Assembly: GCF_000156715.1 (NCBI RefSeq)
Contig: NZ_DS999316.1
Coordinates: 596,667 to 660,666 of the forward strand
Direction of reading: 5' to 3'
Origin: Francisella philomiragia subsp. philomiragia ATCC 25015
GTDB lineage: Bacteria > Pseudomonadota > Gammaproteobacteria > Francisellales > Francisellaceae
Length of the DNA: 64,000 nucleotides
Shown: positions 62,388-64,000 of the stretch, piece by piece
How the letters are laid out: the number at the start of each line of letters is the position of its first letter
Position numbering within the stretch: the first letter of the stretch is position 1
Made by a program: the position numbers and the translations under genes
The notes under the pieces: model-generated
Seen by the model: only the letters and a program-made list of their open reading frames with translations
Databases searched by the model: none
Told to the model about the DNA's origin: nothing

Positions 62388-63661
62388 TGTCAAAGATTTT
62401 TAAAATTATAAAGCGTCAGATTTATGTATTGAAAAGTAAACTTTGGTTTAAACCGGCAGCTTATTGTGTTGTAGCAACTTTAGCAATATATTTTTGTTAT
62501 CTATTTCAGAAAATAGGTATAAATTTCTATTCTACAACTATTAATAAAGATACTGTTACTACCCTACTCTCTATAATTACAAATAGTATGATTGCAGCAA
62601 TGGTTTTTGCTGTAGGTGCTATAGTTACAGCTTATACATCAGCTAGTCAATCCGGAACACCTAGAGTACTATCTATACTTCTAAGAGACAGCACTTCTCA
62701 TAAAGCTACATCAACCTTTATCGGTGCTTTTATATATGGAGTTATTGCTACTATTGGTCTTAAATCTGGAATTTTTAATCAAACAGGAATCTTTTTAATA
62801 TTTATTATTACCATACTCGTATTTATATGGATTATTCTTACGTTTATTGTATGGATTGACAATATTGCAAAACTTGGACAAATAAAAACTATCTTGCAAA
62901 AAACGGAGAAACAAGCTTTTTCTACAGTTAAACAATATACAAAAAATCCGTACATGTATTGTAATAAGCTGGATAAAGAAAGAATACCAGAAGAGGCACT
63001 ACCAATTTACTCTGATTATTATGGATTTCTTAATGAAATTCATCTAGAACTTCTAAACAACTATTGTGAAAAACTAAATGCAAAACTATACATTGTAAAA
63101 TACAAAGGAGAACACTTAGCTAGCTCTGAGATTATAGCTTATATCAAATCTCCCAAATATTTATCTAAAGAGATGCTTAGCAAAATTACTGATAATTTTA
63201 TTATCTCTAATGAAAAAAACTTTATTGAAGATCCAATATTTGGAGTAGAAACTCTCAGTGAAATCGCAGCTAAAGCTTTAAGTCCTGGAACAAATGATCC
63301 TGGAACTGCTATTAGTGTTATTGATTCGCTTAATCGTTGTTTGAAGTATCTAATTGATCATACAGACTCTACTACCAAAGTTATTTATAAAAATATTTAT
63401 GTGGAAGGTATTGAGATAGATCGTTTTATAAAAAGTGGATTTGAATATATAAGAATCTACGGAAGCAATAACCTTCAGGTAGCAAAACGCATCCAAAAAA
63501 GTCTTCTTCATATTTCTAGACAACTTGAAAATAATAATAGTATTAATTTTGCAAAAGAATATCTATCAAACTGTCTAGCTCAAGCCAATCATGAATTAAA
63601 ATATGACTTTGAAAAAAAAGATCTGAAAATATTTACTGATAAATTAGAAAAACAAAAATAA
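62387..63661 (+). CDS. DUF2254-family membrane protein
   Basis: A 424-residue protein with four hydrophobic segments in the first ~160 residues (FKPAAYCVVATLAIYF, then SMIAAMVFAVGAIVTAYTSA and two more) and a large cytoplasmic C-terminal part. The pattern TAYTSASQSGTPRVLSILLR and later ALSPGTNDPGTAISVID are hallmarks of DUF2254. The family's function is unknown. The start is ATG at 62387, with AGG about 10 bases upstream; GTG at 62378 is possible. A short ORF overlaps this start. Confidence 0.85.
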   Translation: MSKIFKIIKRQIYVLKSKLWFKPAAYCVVATLAIYFCYLFQKIGINFYSTTINKDTVTTLLSIITNSMIAAMVFAVGAIVTAYTSASQSGTPRVLSILLRDSTSHKATSTFIGAFIYGVIATIGLKSGIFNQTGIFLIFIITILVFIWIILTFIVWIDNIAKLGQIKTILQKTEKQAFSTVKQYTKNPYMYCNKLDKERIPEEALPIYSDYYGFLNEIHLELLNNYCEKLNAKLYIVKYKGEHLASSEIIAYIKSPKYLSKEMLSKITDNFIISNEKNFIEDPIFGVETLSEIAAKALSPGTNDPGTAISVIDSLNRCLKYLIDHTDSTTKVIYKNIYVEGIEIDRFIKSGFEYIRIYGSNNLQVAKRIQKSLLHISRQLENNNSINFAKEYLSNCLAQANHELKYDFEKKDLKIFTDKLEKQK

Positions 63662-63762
63662 ATTTCTCAAAAACTTAATAAACATTCAATCAAACAATTC
63701 TAAACTAAGCTTATCAGTGATACTATTTAAATATATTAAATACATTTATTAAATCAATTGGT

Positions 63763-64000
63763 ATGCATTTATTAGGTATAGAAGCTGGTGGTACTAAGTT
63801 TTTCACAACGGTTGGTGATTTTGATGGAAATGTAATAGAACGTTATCGTACGGATACTACCACGCCAGAAGAAACAATGTCTGAAGTTCTTGGGATAATA
63901 AGGAATTATCAGAAAAATTATGAGATCAAAGCTCTAGGTTTGGCATGTTTTGGACCTATTGATATTAATATTAAATCTAAAACTTATGGATATATTACAA
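63763..64000 (+). CDS. ROK-family fructokinase, N-terminal part (runs off the window)
   Basis: The first 79 codons of a sugar kinase are visible. MHLLGIEAGGTKFFTTVG is the ROK phosphate-binding start, and GLACFGPIDINIKSKTYGYI matches the conserved FGPxD block of the YdhR/ScrK-type fructokinases. The catalytic Asp and the zinc-binding motif lie past the window edge. The substrate (fructose or mannose type) is a family-based guess. Confidence 0.85.
   Translation, partial: MHLLGIEAGGTKFFTTVGDFDGNVIERYRTDTTTPEETMSEVLGIIRNYQKNYEIKALGLACFGPIDINIKSKTYGYIT

Overview
The window reads as chromosomal core DNA of a Francisella species. The AT-rich composition, an outer-membrane protein of FopA type and the close fit of most proteins to gammaproteobacterial families all point there. 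The species is not resolved. From memory, the FopA N-terminus differs at several positions from that of F. tularensis, and no insertion sequence is visible in 64 kb, so a philomiragia-like or other environmental lineage is as likely as F. tularensis. I see no prophage, CRISPR array, transposase or obvious defence island.

Layout. 1-3.1 kb: type IV pilus motor genes pilB-pilC, then a decayed gene (3171-3714). 3.8-8.0 kb, minus strand: fopA, then an iron-sulphur operon (sufS, an A-type carrier, sufT) running into coaD and a ferredoxin. 8.1-18.2 kb, minus strand: serine dehydratase, a YgjP-type peptidase, a secreted 5'-nucleotidase, pheA, an amino-acid permease, alanine racemase, a POT transporter, a GST-fold protein and a DUF3301 protein. 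18.2-28.2 kb, mixed strands: a DUF475/TerC-like membrane protein, a SerB-like phosphatase, a small lipoprotein, a carotenoid-oxygenase-family enzyme, potGHI, a LysE exporter, rplU-rpmA, an MFS carrier and tag. 28.4-37.9 kb: a CMD-family protein, secA, an LPP20-like lipoprotein beside a probable DciA helicase loader, deoD, ftsH and an EmrB-like MFS protein. 38.0-47.2 kb, minus strand: uvrA, greA, a pseudopilin, pgi, thiN, guaB, pepA. 47.4-53.3 kb, plus strand: lptF, lptG, two M16 peptidase-family genes, rsmD and a TRIC-family membrane protein. 53.4-64 kb: miaE, udp-cdd, two identical tRNA-Lys(UUU) genes, a YdiJ-type flavin/Fe-S dehydrogenase, gpmI, serS, two membrane proteins and the start of a ROK fructokinase.

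How the genes work together. The suf-like cluster, ferredoxin, Fe-S serine dehydratase and YdiJ form an iron-sulphur theme. Nucleoside salvage is represented by deoD, udp, cdd, guaB and the 5'-nucleotidase, and envelope assembly by secA, lptFG, fopA, the lipoproteins and the pilus genes. Amino-acid and peptide uptake is suggested by the POT, APC and LysE-type carriers, with pheA, sdaA and a SerB-like enzyme.

The most interesting non-coding signals are a 19-bp perfect palindrome inside the promoter of the sufS operon, a promoter with perfect -35 and -10 boxes for the two tRNA-Lys genes buried in the end of ydiJ, and a three-half-site array ahead of the EmrB-like gene. The most interesting proteins are the POT carrier with a glutamine in place of the first glutamate of its proton-coupling motif, and an apparently intact carotenoid-cleavage-type dioxygenase with no carotenoid genes nearby. 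I found no clear-cut new multi-gene system; most of the window is housekeeping.
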